Shown piece after piece: positions 43,725-53,589 of a DNA stretch of 64,000 bases. The position numbers were made by a program, and so were the translations under genes. Positions within the stretch are counted from its first letter, which is position 1; each line of letters begins with the position of its first letter. Source of the DNA: Platanthera guangdongensis (Eukaryota; Streptophyta; Magnoliopsida; Asparagales; Orchidaceae); NCBI GenBank assembly GCA_039583875.1, contig CM077165.1:62856757-62920756 (forward strand), read 5' to 3'. The notes beneath the pieces are model-generated. The model saw only the letters and a program-made list of their open reading frames with translations. It had not been told where the DNA came from and ran no database searches.

Positions 43725-44190
43725 GTGATTATGCTGTTTATTTAAAGTGCTGGAATGAAATATGATCAGTACAAGACTGAAGTAGTACTGAATATAAAGT
43801 ACTGATATAAGCTTGACCAGTAAGAGACTGGAGTAGTACTGAATAAAAAGTACTGAAATAAGCTTGACTAGTACGTAACTAGAGTAGTACTGAATTGAAA
43901 GTGCTGAAATAAGCTTGACTAGTGCGAGACTGGAGTAGTACTGAATTGAAAGTATTGAAATAAGCTTGACCAGTACAAGACTGGAGTAGTACTGAATTGA
44001 AAGTATGGAAATAAGCTTGACCAATACGAGACTGGAGTAGTACTGCATTGAAAGTACTAAAATAAGCTTGACAAGTACGAGACTGGAGTAGTACTGAATT
44101 GAAAGTGCTGAAAAAAGTTTGACCAGTAAGAGACTAGAGTAATACTGAACTGAAAGTATTGAAATAAGCTTGACCAGTACGAGACTGGAG
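43725..44190. repeat. Tandem array of 51-bp units, about 9 copies
   Basis: aagcttgac recurs at 43809, 43860, 43911, 43962, 44013 and 44064 (exactly 51 bp apart), with decayed copies to 44166. Units share gagactggagtagtactga. Confidence 0.93.
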
Positions 44191-45853
44191 AAAACACAAG
44201 GAAAATGGTTAGTAGTCCATCACTCCATCCAGGAGGCTTCAGTTTCATCTCAGATTTAAAGAAGACTTTATTGGGTTACATCAATTATTAGGATCCAATA
44301 AATTTGGTTGCGCCATATTTATTACGGCTTAATTGGATCAAGGGCTTGTTACGAGTTACATTCTTATTAGTCGTCGAGAACAACTCCTAACTCATCACTC
44401 GTACTCTCACCTTCCGAGCGTGCCCAATTTACCCGATAGTCGAGGCGCTCGATGGTTTTACAAAATCTCGGAATTCCCGGAGCCTGGTCACTTGCCTCGG
44501 CCACTCTCATCGATAAAATAGTTTGAATTACTTATTTGATTATAAAGGGGTGGTCGCGTGCTCCAATTTCCACCTTTGAGGGAAAATGAGTTGAATACGT
44601 TCCGAGCGCGACCCTAGGCTTCCAAATTTTAGGGAAAATATCAAAACATATCCCCATGACCCCAAATTTTGATACAACCCTTAGGAGGGCCTAAAATGAG
44701 CATAGTAATTTTTTTATAATTTTCCAAAGTATTTTGGGCTTTTAATTTGGCCAAACAAATATTATTTTGGCATTTAAAAATACTAATTCAACTCCAAAAA
44801 TTCTTAAACTTTTTGTGGAGGAAGCCCTCATCATGGGAAACATTTTTTATGTTGATCACTTTTCCCCAGGGGGCTTAGATTTGACCCAGAAATTTCTACA
44901 AATTTCTGATAATAAAATAGTCTGCATTCAGCAGATCACAAGGATCCTGCGACTGAGATCGATCCGCACAACGCATTAGGCTGGCGCTTCCCCATAGCGG
45001 ATCGACCACGGATCCGCTGTGGGGGGCACAGAAGAGGAGGCGAGGATTAATGAAAACAGGGCCGTCCGATCTCATCTTGAGATCCGACGATCGTTGTGCT
45101 TCCCGGCAGTGTAGAGGGTGGCAGCCTCCCCCACCGCCGGCCAGCCTCTGCCTGCCGCCGTCGCCGACCCCGATCGACTCGCCGGGGGCCGGCGACCCTC
45201 TGGGCGGTGGTCCGACGGCCTGGTGCCGCCGGTCGCTGCCGAAAAACCCAACCCGAGAGCCTGGGGTGGCGGGGCTCTGCTCCCGGCGCCACCGCGCCAC
45301 CCCCGCTCCTCGGGTGGTTGGCCGCCTACCACTCCACCCTCGGCCGGCGCGTTGTTGGTCGGGCTTCTCGCCGGCGGTGGCCCGGCGGCCTTACGCCGCC
45401 GGCCGCTGCCGCCAACTATAAACAGAGCATTGCTCTATTTTGCGGGTGCCTCCAGAGCCGCGTTTTCTGGCGGCATCGCCGCTCTCCGCCGCTGGGGGTC
45501 GCCTCCCCCAGTGGTCTAGCACTCCCCCAGCGCCACCACCGGCACTGGGGGAGGAGCTTTCCTCCTTGGGCACCACCCGGCCTGGAACATGCCTCGGGTG
45601 GCGCCGGCGGCGCTCCGGCTGCCGGGAGGCACATGCACGATGTCTAGAATAGGGAAGGGGGAGGGAGAAAGTCTCCACCTGAGTTTGGTGGGCTCGGGAT
45701 GGGCCTACCTGATCGGCAATGCCAAAGGTGGCGGTGGTGGAGGGGGAGGCCCCTTGGCTTGGCTTTTTTCCGACCACCTGGGCTCCGACAGGGGGTTGGG
45801 CAGGGGGGAAAGGAGTTGCTCAGAGAGCTTGAGGGGGAAGAGGGGAGGGGGCC

Positions 45854-45860
45854 TTTTATA
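45854..45860 (-). promoter_or_regulatory. TATA box of solo LTR
   Basis: Minus-strand TATAAAA in a GC-rich promoter-like context (cctataaaaggccccc). It is followed by a C/T-rich leader. Confidence 0.55.
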
Positions 45861-46721
45861 GGCTAGTGGGGAGGGGTCTCCCCTTCTCCACTTGGTGTGG
45901 GATTAATCCTTCCTTAGGGAGGGATTAATCCCACCCTCCAGCTGTCCAAGGACAACTGGAGGTCATGGAGATTTTTCCCACATGGGGGAAAAGGGGTTAA
46001 GCCCTTTGGATTTGGGCTTTCGGGTGGGAAAGAGAGAGAGAGAGAGGGGGATAGTGGATGGGCCTCACTTCCTAGTGGGCTATTTTGTTTGTTGGTTGGA
46101 GGGGCCCAAAGTGGGTGAGGGCAAGACCTTAAGTGGTCATGAAGAGGGGGTGGGCCCCCCATTTAGAGAAAAATCCAAAAATGGGTTTTTAGGGTGGTTT
46201 GACCAAGTCAACCCTAGGGTGGGTCCCCCTTGCTAGTCAAAGTCAAAGTGAGTCCAAGTTATCGGGGTCGGGTCAAAGTTCGGGTGTCGTGTCACAATTG
46301 GTGTGCGCATGCTTTTCGATGCACGATTATGCTTGATTTGACCACGAGTTGACCAATTTTCGTCGAAATTGACTGGGACGACTTCCGTTGACTTCATATT
46401 GACCACAAGAGTCCAACGCCACTGACTGGGGTTGAATTGAAGTCCGTTTGGCGAAAGTCCAAAATTTGCGCGTCGCAGCGCGCTAAAACGGTCAAAGTGT
46501 TTAAATCTGTCGTTAGATCTTGGATTGTGACGTGACGAGTTTCGATGCACCCATCTAGGTTATATGAGGTCACAGGAATCGACAGAACTTAATTCGGAGT
46601 TCTCTAGCTCTATTTCCTGCCTAGGGTTATCTTCCACCGGGTCATGGGTAGGGTTCGGGCCACTTTTATTGGGCCCACTAGGGCTCTGGTGGTCCAATAA
46701 AAGTCAGGATATTACAAAAAA

Positions 46722-47940
46722 TATCCCTGTCTGACGATCCTCCCTTCCAGGGTCTGACTCCCGGAATGACTCCCACATTCCCCGGAGTGGACTTCTTCCA
46801 AGATCCTCTGTACTTCCCTCTCGGCCACGCAACGGGCCAACATCCCCGAGAGAGTCTTTCGATACAGTTGCCCGTCTTGGAGGAGGTAGTATGCCGACTT
46901 GTATCTGAACTTCTTCTTGTTCATCCCCTCCGGATACTCCCCTGTGGAAAGGAAGATAGTGAACGGATCCATCCACAAGGGGTGTTGGTCCACCTCCATC
47001 AGCTCTCCCTCTTTGATGGAAGGGCGAAATAGATCGGTGATGGTACCCCCCCCCACCCGAGGACCATGCTTTGCCAGCTGATCAACCTGCTCGTTCTCCT
47101 CCCGGGACACGTGTTGGATGAAGAAGGTTTGGAACGTGTCAATGATTCCCTTCACTTTGGCTAAATATAGTTGTAGGGTAGGCTCTCTCGCCTCAAACTC
47201 CCCGTTGATCTGGGAAGCCACCACCATGGAGTCAGTGAGGACCTCCACGTCGAGCACACCCAACTCCCTGGCCAGGTGCAGCCCCGCTATTACGGCCTCG
47301 TACTCGGCCTGGTTGTTGGTGATGGGGAAATGCACCACTACCATGTGTTCGATCCTTGTCCCCTGGGGGCTTTCCAAGATTACTCCCACTCCCAAGGAAT
47401 GCCTTCCCGATGCGCCGTCAACCTTCACCTTCCATGGAGTCGGACGAGTGAGCTCTTCCTCCGCTGCCTCGATCACGTAGTCGGCCAAAAAGTCGGCCAT
47501 TTCTTGTGCCTTGATCGAAAGGCGAGGTACAAAGGAGATGTCAAACTCGCTCAACTCTATTGACCATTTGGCTAGCCTCCTCGAATGCTCCACCCCCTCA
47601 AAGATGTTGTAGAGGGGATGGTCAGTCACCACTCGGATGGAGTGTGCCTGGAAGTAGGCCCGGAGCCTCCGGGCCGAGATGATTAGGGCGAAGGCCAGCT
47701 TTTCCAAGATGGGGTATCGAAGCTCGGCCTTCCTCAGGACCCGGCTCACATAATATATGGGGAGCTGCTTCTTCCCTTCTTCCCGAACCAGGACAGAGCT
47801 CAAGGCCTCTGCCCCGACCCCGAGATATAAAAATAGGTTTTTCCCCTCTTTCGGCCCTTGGAGTAGCGGAGCCTGGGTCAACTGCCTTTTCAGGGCCTGG
47901 AATGCCTCCTCACACTCATTCGTCCTCTTGAACTTTTAAC
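46722..47940 (-). pseudogene. Tat RNase H, second (archaeal-type) RNase H and integrase start
   Basis: This is a long open frame (47881 to 46722). It contains the RT-linked RNase H remnant (LYLGVGAEALSSVLV, KLAFALIISARRLRAYF), then a second RNase H with KVKVDGASG (about 47440), NNQAEYEAVIAGLHLARELG, VLTDSMVVASQ and VDQLAKHG. The second domain carries the D-E-D catalytic residues. The integrase N-terminus follows (VHSGECGSHSG...RQGYF) and is cut at 46722 by the solo LTR. Dual RNase H is a diagnostic feature of the Tat lineage. A frameshift near 47940 separates it from RT. Confidence 0.9.
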
Positions 47941-48528
47941 CACCCCCCTTAGTGTCTTGAATAAGGGGGAGCACTTCTCCCCGGCCCGGGAGAGGAACCG
48001 GCTCAATCCCGCTAACTTCCCCGTCAACCGTTGCACCTCTTTAGCATCCCGTGGTGACCCCAGTTCCATGATGGCCTTGACTTTGTCAGGATTTGGCTCG
48101 ACCCCTGCGCGGGTGAGGAGATGCCCCAAGAACTTTCCCCTGTTGGCCCCGAAAACACACTTTAGGGGGTTCAGCCGCATCTTATATTTGTGCAGGGTGG
48201 CGAAGGTTTCCTCCAAGTCCTGGAGGTGAGAGTCTACGTCCCAACTCTTGATCATGAGGTCGTCTACGTACACCTTCAGGTTCCTCCCCTTTTGCTCCCG
48301 GAAGACCCTATCCATCATCTTCTGGTATGTTGCCCTTGCATTCTTCATCCCAAAGGGCATCATCTTATAGCAGTAGCATCCATCTCCCGTAATGAATGAG
48401 ACATCCTTGATGTCCGGGGTGTACATCCTGATTTGGTGGTAACCTGAAAATATATCTGAGAAGCTCATTGCAGGGAAACCGACGGCTGAGTCAACCAGCG
48501 CGTCGATCCGAGGCAAGGGATAACAGAG
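47941..48528 (-). pseudogene. Tat reverse transcriptase, N-terminally truncated
   Basis: It starts at CYPLPRIDALVDSAVG (the fingers and N-terminal motifs are lost) and includes FSDIFSGYHQIRM, the MPFGMKNARATYQ block and the catalytic VYVDDLMIKS (about 48270), followed by the connection region. The break at about 48528 joins unrelated AT-rich DNA. Confidence 0.88.
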
Positions 48529-49145
48529 GTGCGAATAGCGGATTTTGAACTTATAATAATAATGCTCAAATGAAATGGGTTTGGACATTTTTTTAAGCAA
48601 AAAATATTATATGTCATTATGCTTTAGTAAAAATGTCGCAAAACATATTATCTTTCGCTACGTTTTATAGAAAACACCGCAAAATTAATATTTACCACAA
48701 TGTTTTCTAAAAGGCCCCAGAAACATAGTTATATATGATTCTTTTTTTAGTGCAAAAAGATTTCATGGAAATTTGTCAATTTGGCTATTCAAAGACCCAG
48801 ACTAGACTATAAGCTTAATTTTAATTATAAATTTATGGTTTGTGAATAGTATTCGTGGTGTGCGAATAGTTGAAGAAAGTTATTGGAACATTTTTAACAT
48901 ATTGCAAAATATTATTTTAAAAAGTAACACCGCATAATTGTTGCTTAAAGCGTGTCGACAAATTCAACATTTCAAAACTATTCTCAATAATGAATAAGGA
49001 GACATTTATTGTATGTTGAATCACAAATGTTGCCTAATACTGCTACTTGATGGTAACATTTACAAATTGCACTCTATGCTATGTTTAGACAACATTTTAT
49101 AAATCTTGCAAAATAGTGTTGCTAAAGACCAAAAATATTGTAGTG
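48529..49145. mobile_element. CACTA-type (En/Spm) transposon end, non-coding
   Basis: The right border reads ...caaaaatattgtagtg. Its reverse complement starts CACTACAATATTTTTGG, a typical CACTA terminus. The sub-terminal sequence is full of variants of 'gcaacattttataaatcttgcaaaat' (quoted in part), as is usual. No matching left terminus is seen at the Tat junction, so the element is truncated or rearranged. No transposase is present. Confidence 0.55.
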
Positions 49146-49299
49146 TCTTATGGTCATCATATCCCTTAATTTAGGAGCACTGTTGACATGACGATTCCAC
49201 CAATTAACTAAAAAAAGTAAAGAATTGTGTAAATGAAGATTTGGAGCCCAAAAAAATAAAATTACACTAACAAAAAATAATTTTCATACCAAGAACAAG

Positions 49300-51080
49300 A
49301 GAATTGCTACTTTGTCTTTTAGCCGTCTCTCTACCAAAAGTCCTTTCTTAATTTTGATACAAGTAAATTTGATCTGAGATGCGTTATTGGATTGATGTGT
49401 TTCTTGCATACATTTTTGGCATGCATTTAATAACACTATCCATAAATCTGTCATCTCTGTCAATACTTTCCCAAGAGGGGTAGTAAAAAAAGATTTTAAG
49501 AAATATCTAGCAAGATGTAATGGAGTGTTTAACTTGCTCTGCTATCTTGCATCAATAAGTTTTTATATATGAAGATATCTAGCCTCCCTATTCTCTAGAG
49601 CAAGATCAATCTACTCCTTAGATTTTAACATATGTCCTTATAAACATCCCATTGAAGGCTCATCGCCATCGACTCTTCTTAACATAGTCACTAATAGAGC
49701 AAATATGCTAATAGAGAATTCAACATTCGCACAGAATTTAACATTAAATATTATGGAATACACTTGCAATTTAAAAATGATTTGGATTAATGAAATATTA
49801 TATTAAATAAGTAAATTATAATTAGTAAAGAAATAAATAACAAATTATAATATAATTATTTTTACCTTATTTGCAAGTTGAGTCCAAGATAACTTGGCAT
49901 CATCTCATTGTTAAGATAAAAACATTGCTCTCAGCCATGTCTTCTTCTCGAATATGCTCTGTAGGGAAAGAAAGGCTATAACAATTCTCATCAATGTAGG
50001 ACGAATTATAACATGAGAATCAAACTCTTTAGTAAATTATCTTTAAAGATCAAGGGAAAATGTATCACATAGATAAATACAGTGAGTTTCCATCCCAAAG
50101 TGATGGAATTTTTATCTACTTAATTTTTGTTATATCTGCAAGTAATAAATTTATAGTGTGTGCAGCGCAGAAGGTCCAAAATATATGAGGCCTTTTCATT
50201 ATTAGCATCTTTGCTGATGCCATATTATTCATTGCATTATCAGTAACTACCTACACTATAATCCCCCTTTCCTAGTCTCAACTTAGATCTGATTGTCTCA
50301 TCTATATACCCAAAAATAAACTTCCTATCACGTGCATCCAACAAAACATTCTTGGACATCCAAAAGGTAAAACCGATGTCATAATGCATCATAATATTCG
50401 TTATGCTTCGCCCATTTGATGCGTCCAAAAATCACTAAGTATGCTACATCCATTGACTTTGCATCTAGCAATGAATGTGCTCAGTGACTCATTCGTGCAC
50501 CCCATTTCTTTTTTTGAGATGTTTCTCTCTTAAATCATATATATTGGGACCTCTCAACCATGAGCCAACATTTTCAATAGCTTGCAGCATATGATCAAAA
50601 GATAGTAAGACACATACATTAAATGGAACAACAGCCTCATATACCCATCTCACATTGTATGTGTTGACGTCGTCTCTAGCTTGCTACTTCCACTTATCCC
50701 CAATTGTGATTTGTCATCCTTTTACCCTACGTGATAATTCCTCCAATGATTGTTCAAATATTTTATCAATTTAACCTTTGGTACTCATTTGAAAGAACAA
50801 AATTTGATTTGAACTGGTTGTGTTCTCATCCATCGCAAACTCAACTGTTATGTCCTCACAATCAGTTGCTAATCTCGCCATTTTAGCTTGCATACTGACT
50901 AGTTATGAACTCAAAGAAGATGTGGCTTGAGATTTCGCATCATCCAGCACTTTGGAGCATGGTCTAACATTGCCTCTATGTCCGGTTAGATGGTTTTCTA
51001 ACCTGTTAATGCCTCCATTACCAATTTAGGCATAATAGCGACATCAAATCTGATTGGGATTTATCTCTTCTATTTTCTCC
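49300..51080 (-). pseudogene. hAT-type transposase pseudogene (BED finger / DUF659)
   Basis: In transcription sense there is a BED-finger-like stretch near 51000 (HRGNVRPCSKV). The DUF659 signature blocks follow (VRWVYEAVVPFNVC, FDHMLQAI, GPNIYDLREKHLKKR at about 50660-50520; DASNGRSI at about 50430; TDNAMNN...AKMLIMKRPHIFWTFCAAHTINLL at about 50250-50150). Downstream blocks around 50010-49860 (SIFEKKTWLRAMF) and 49560-49300 (SVIKCMPKMY, ERTFGRE) fit the rest of the family. Many stops and frameshifts make it non-functional. Poorly matching stretches between blocks may be introns. Confidence 0.75.
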
Positions 51081-52415
51081 CAACAAGCTTTGATAATACT
51101 TTAAATCTTAATTACTGCAAATAATAAATGAAGTTTTTATGTTGTAGAAATCATGTGCAATTAGCCAATTAGTCATCAAAGATGACAAACAAACGATATT
51201 GAAGCATTGTGCAACAAATAAAAAGAGTAAATGTTGAAGCAAAAAGAGTTAAAAAGCACTTATTGCATTGGGAACCAACTACGAATGTTTGAAAAAAGGA
51301 AGAACTTAATGATTTGTTCCAAGGAAAATTTGGAATCAACGCTAAAAATTAAAACTGTGCTTAAATACTGAAACACTTGAAGGGAATTGAGACTAAGGAA
51401 CATTCTGACTTGATTGTTAATTTACTATCCCTTTCATCTCTTTAATTAACATAAAAAACACAACCCAAATGTCATAAAAGATACACTAACAGGGGGAGAG
51501 TCAACACACAAAACATTGAAATGAAAAAAAATAACAATATATATGTTGTTCAAATGAAATCAATTAATGTTTCAGGTGCATATATTACAATCAACTGCTA
51601 CAGATCCACATATATTAGAATCACATATAGTAATATAAGTATTTTCTACTATGCCAAAACTTGGTGTGGGGGGAGGAAGCCACCATGATGACTTAATTGA
51701 TAAACTTTACGCAACAAAAAAATTAGTTGAAGATGAACATGCCTCCTCTAAAAAGGAGATTTGGGATGATACAAAATATGATCTTGAAAACCCAATACAA
51801 AACAATGTTGTGAATGCTAATAAGAAACAAGTGAAGGAGCATAAATTGAGAAGAATATAAAGATAACTTGATAAATAGTAAAGATACCTAGATCTACAAA
51901 AAAGGAAGGATGTACAAGATTTATGGCAGTGAGAGCTCGAAATTACAGTGAGTGATAGCTAGGGCACTCCCGTTTTGGTTGAGCAACTGTTCTGGAGGTG
52001 GGAATAAAGATTGCGCCGAGAAGATTTGGCCTCAACGTCTCTAGAATCTCAAGAGAAGAACAAGTCGACATGAGAGAGGTCAGATGAGAGGATAGAAGAG
52101 AGAGGAGAGGAATTTGGGACAAGAGTAAAAGGATCTTACGACGACGAGCTTCTATCGACGATAACAGCAAGAGAACTTGAAGAGAATCTGTCGACGACGA
52201 TGATAACAGGAGAACTTGTGAGGAGTGCTTTTGTCGTTGACGACAAGAGAACTTGTGAGGATAGCTTCTGTCACAGCCGTTGGAGCTTCTTCGATCTCAA
52301 AGACACGAGTTTAAGTCACCTTGAAAAAAATTGATTTATAATCTGTTGACCACAAAAAAGCGTGATATTTTAAAAATACAAATTTACTTATGTAAGTCAT
52401 TTTGTCTCCAAACAG
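51081..52415. other. AT-rich intergenic stretch
   Basis: No recognised gene. A 69-codon plus-strand ORF (51651-51860; Lys/Asp-rich) matches nothing I know. At about 52138-52280 a degenerate unit around 'agagaacttg(tg)agga' with cgacgacga occurs three times. Confidence 0.5.
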
Positions 52416-52785
52416 TAGAGGTGCAAATAAGGCCTGTTGGGCCAGGCCGGACCCAAACCCCCTGGCCTGGGCTTTTTTGCTGTCGGGCCCAGGCCAGGCC
52501 TTGCTTAAACCAGGCCAAGCCCGGGCCTGGGCCCTTACAATTTAAGGGGGCCTGCTGAGCCCACAAAACCAGGCCCAAACATGCTCCCAAAAGCAGGCTG
52601 ATGCCACGCATGACAACAAACATGCTGGGCGCCACACCCAACATTAAATGCTAGGCACGACTGCCCAACATTTAATAAAGAGGGTCTTTTGAGCCTCTTA
52701 GCCCTGACCCGGGCCCAACCCCTGACCTAATCAGGCTCGGACCTAACCGGGCACAGACCCGACCCGAGGCAAATTTGCAGCCATA
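52416..52785. mobile_element. hAT-type MITE (370 bp)
   Basis: The terminal inverted repeats are tagaggtgcaaat (52416) and atttgcagccata (52785), followed inward by GC-rich ggcctgttgggccagg and its counterparts. The flanks ccaaacag and caaacatg fit a decayed 8-bp duplication. No transposase is present. Such elements with 'ggtgcaaat...gggcc' ends are common non-autonomous hAT elements in plants. Confidence 0.7.
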
Positions 52786-52929
52786 CAAACATGATATGTT
52801 AGCCAACATTTATAATAGTGTACAGAAATATAGAAGACTAGAATAGAATAATTTCGCGCAGATTATAAATAACTTATTATTATTTATTACCAAGTCGGTT
52901 ATACAAGATTACTCTTCACGTTTTAAAAC

Positions 52930-53589
52930 GACTAATTGGCAGAATGCACCCTGCAATTTTAGCAATTTGGCAGAATGCAGCTTGAATTATTAATTGGGCG
53001 GATTGCACCCTCCAATTACTTGTTGTTTGATAATTTGCACCCTGATGTTGAAATTTGAGGGTATTTTGGTCCAGGAAGAAAACAAGGCACTGGTAATATC
53101 TTTGTCCGGTGATTTAGGGTTAAACGTGCTTTTTTTACTCTCCCTGCTCGACAAGTTTACTCCGTCGGAAACCATTGCTCCGCCGCCCATCCTTGCGCCG
53201 GCTGCCTACGCCGCCCATCCTTGCCCCGCATCCCCCTGCCGCTTCCCTGCGCCGTATCCTTCCGACTCCATGCCTTCTAGGGTTGTTGTGTCGAGCTCGA
53301 CGAGTTCCTGTGCCTCTCACTCATTCCGTCCCAGACGACTTCCATGCTCCCGGTGCCGCCTCCCTGCGTCGTCTTCCTCCAACTCCACGCCTTCCAGGGT
53401 CCCTGTGTCGAGATCGACAAATTCCCGTGCCACTCACTCCTTCCCGTGCATCGTCTCCCTGCTCGTCAAGTATTCCTGGAAAGTCCTTTTAGGTAAAACC
53501 TAATACTCTAATCTAAAGTATTCCTGTACAGTATTCCAGATTTGTGGTGTAATTTTTTTCTTATGTATTTTTTTATTTTGGATTTAAGA
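52930..53589 (+). other. 5' terminal/untranslated region of MULE
   Basis: Variants of 'gcagaatgcaccctgcaatt' recur at about 52941, 52971, 52996 and 53033, like MULE terminal sequence. A GC-rich stretch follows with an approximately 118-bp duplication (about 53240-53330 and 53358-53450). A probable intron ends in ttttggatttaag just before the ATG at 53590. No matching right terminus was found. Confidence 0.5.

Larger units (their letters stand above)
42372..46716 (-). mobile_element. Solo LTR of a large gypsy element (4345 bp)
   Basis: The minus strand starts TGTAATATCCTG (46716) and ends GGGGCCTACA (42372). The flanks are agaag (42367-42371) and aaaaa (46717-46721), a 5-bp duplication that differs by two G-to-A changes. 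The interrupted integrase frame confirms both borders. A minus-strand TATAAAA at 45860-45854 gives an unusually long R/U5 of about 3.4 kb. No PBS, PPT or coding region is present. It is a diverged relative of the LTR at 1-2418. Confidence 0.85.
6533..48528 (-). mobile_element. Tat-lineage Ty3/gypsy retrotransposon, host of three nested insertions
   Basis: A single old minus-strand element can be followed across 42 kb. Its order in transcription sense is RT, RNase H, second RNase H and integrase (48528 to 28312), a 75-bp tandem array (28190-27285), antisense (plus-strand) ORFs (26710-26547 and 10866-7640), a polypurine tract (7471-7456) and a 3' LTR (7455-6533). The 5' LTR, gag, protease and the start of RT are missing; RT is cut at about 48528. 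A second, archaeal-type RNase H and antisense ORFs between pol and the 3' LTR are known marks of Tat elements. Nested inside are Tekay (10872-26541), SIRE-like copia (29246-42354) and a solo LTR (42372-46716). Confidence 0.85.

Noticed and set aside
43692..44048. 118-codon minus-strand ORF rich in Tyr/Ser/Leu repeats
   Set aside because: It is a translation of the 51-bp tandem array.
45047..45652. GC-rich overlapping ORFs in both directions inside the 4.3-kb solo LTR
   Set aside because: Pro/Arg/Ala-rich frames are open because of GC content. They lie inside an LTR with confirmed borders and match no family.
6533..48528. Endogenous pararetrovirus (caulimovirid) as the source of RT sequences
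   Set aside because: All RT regions are accompanied by LTR, integrase or gypsy/copia-specific domains. No movement-protein or coat-protein pattern is seen.
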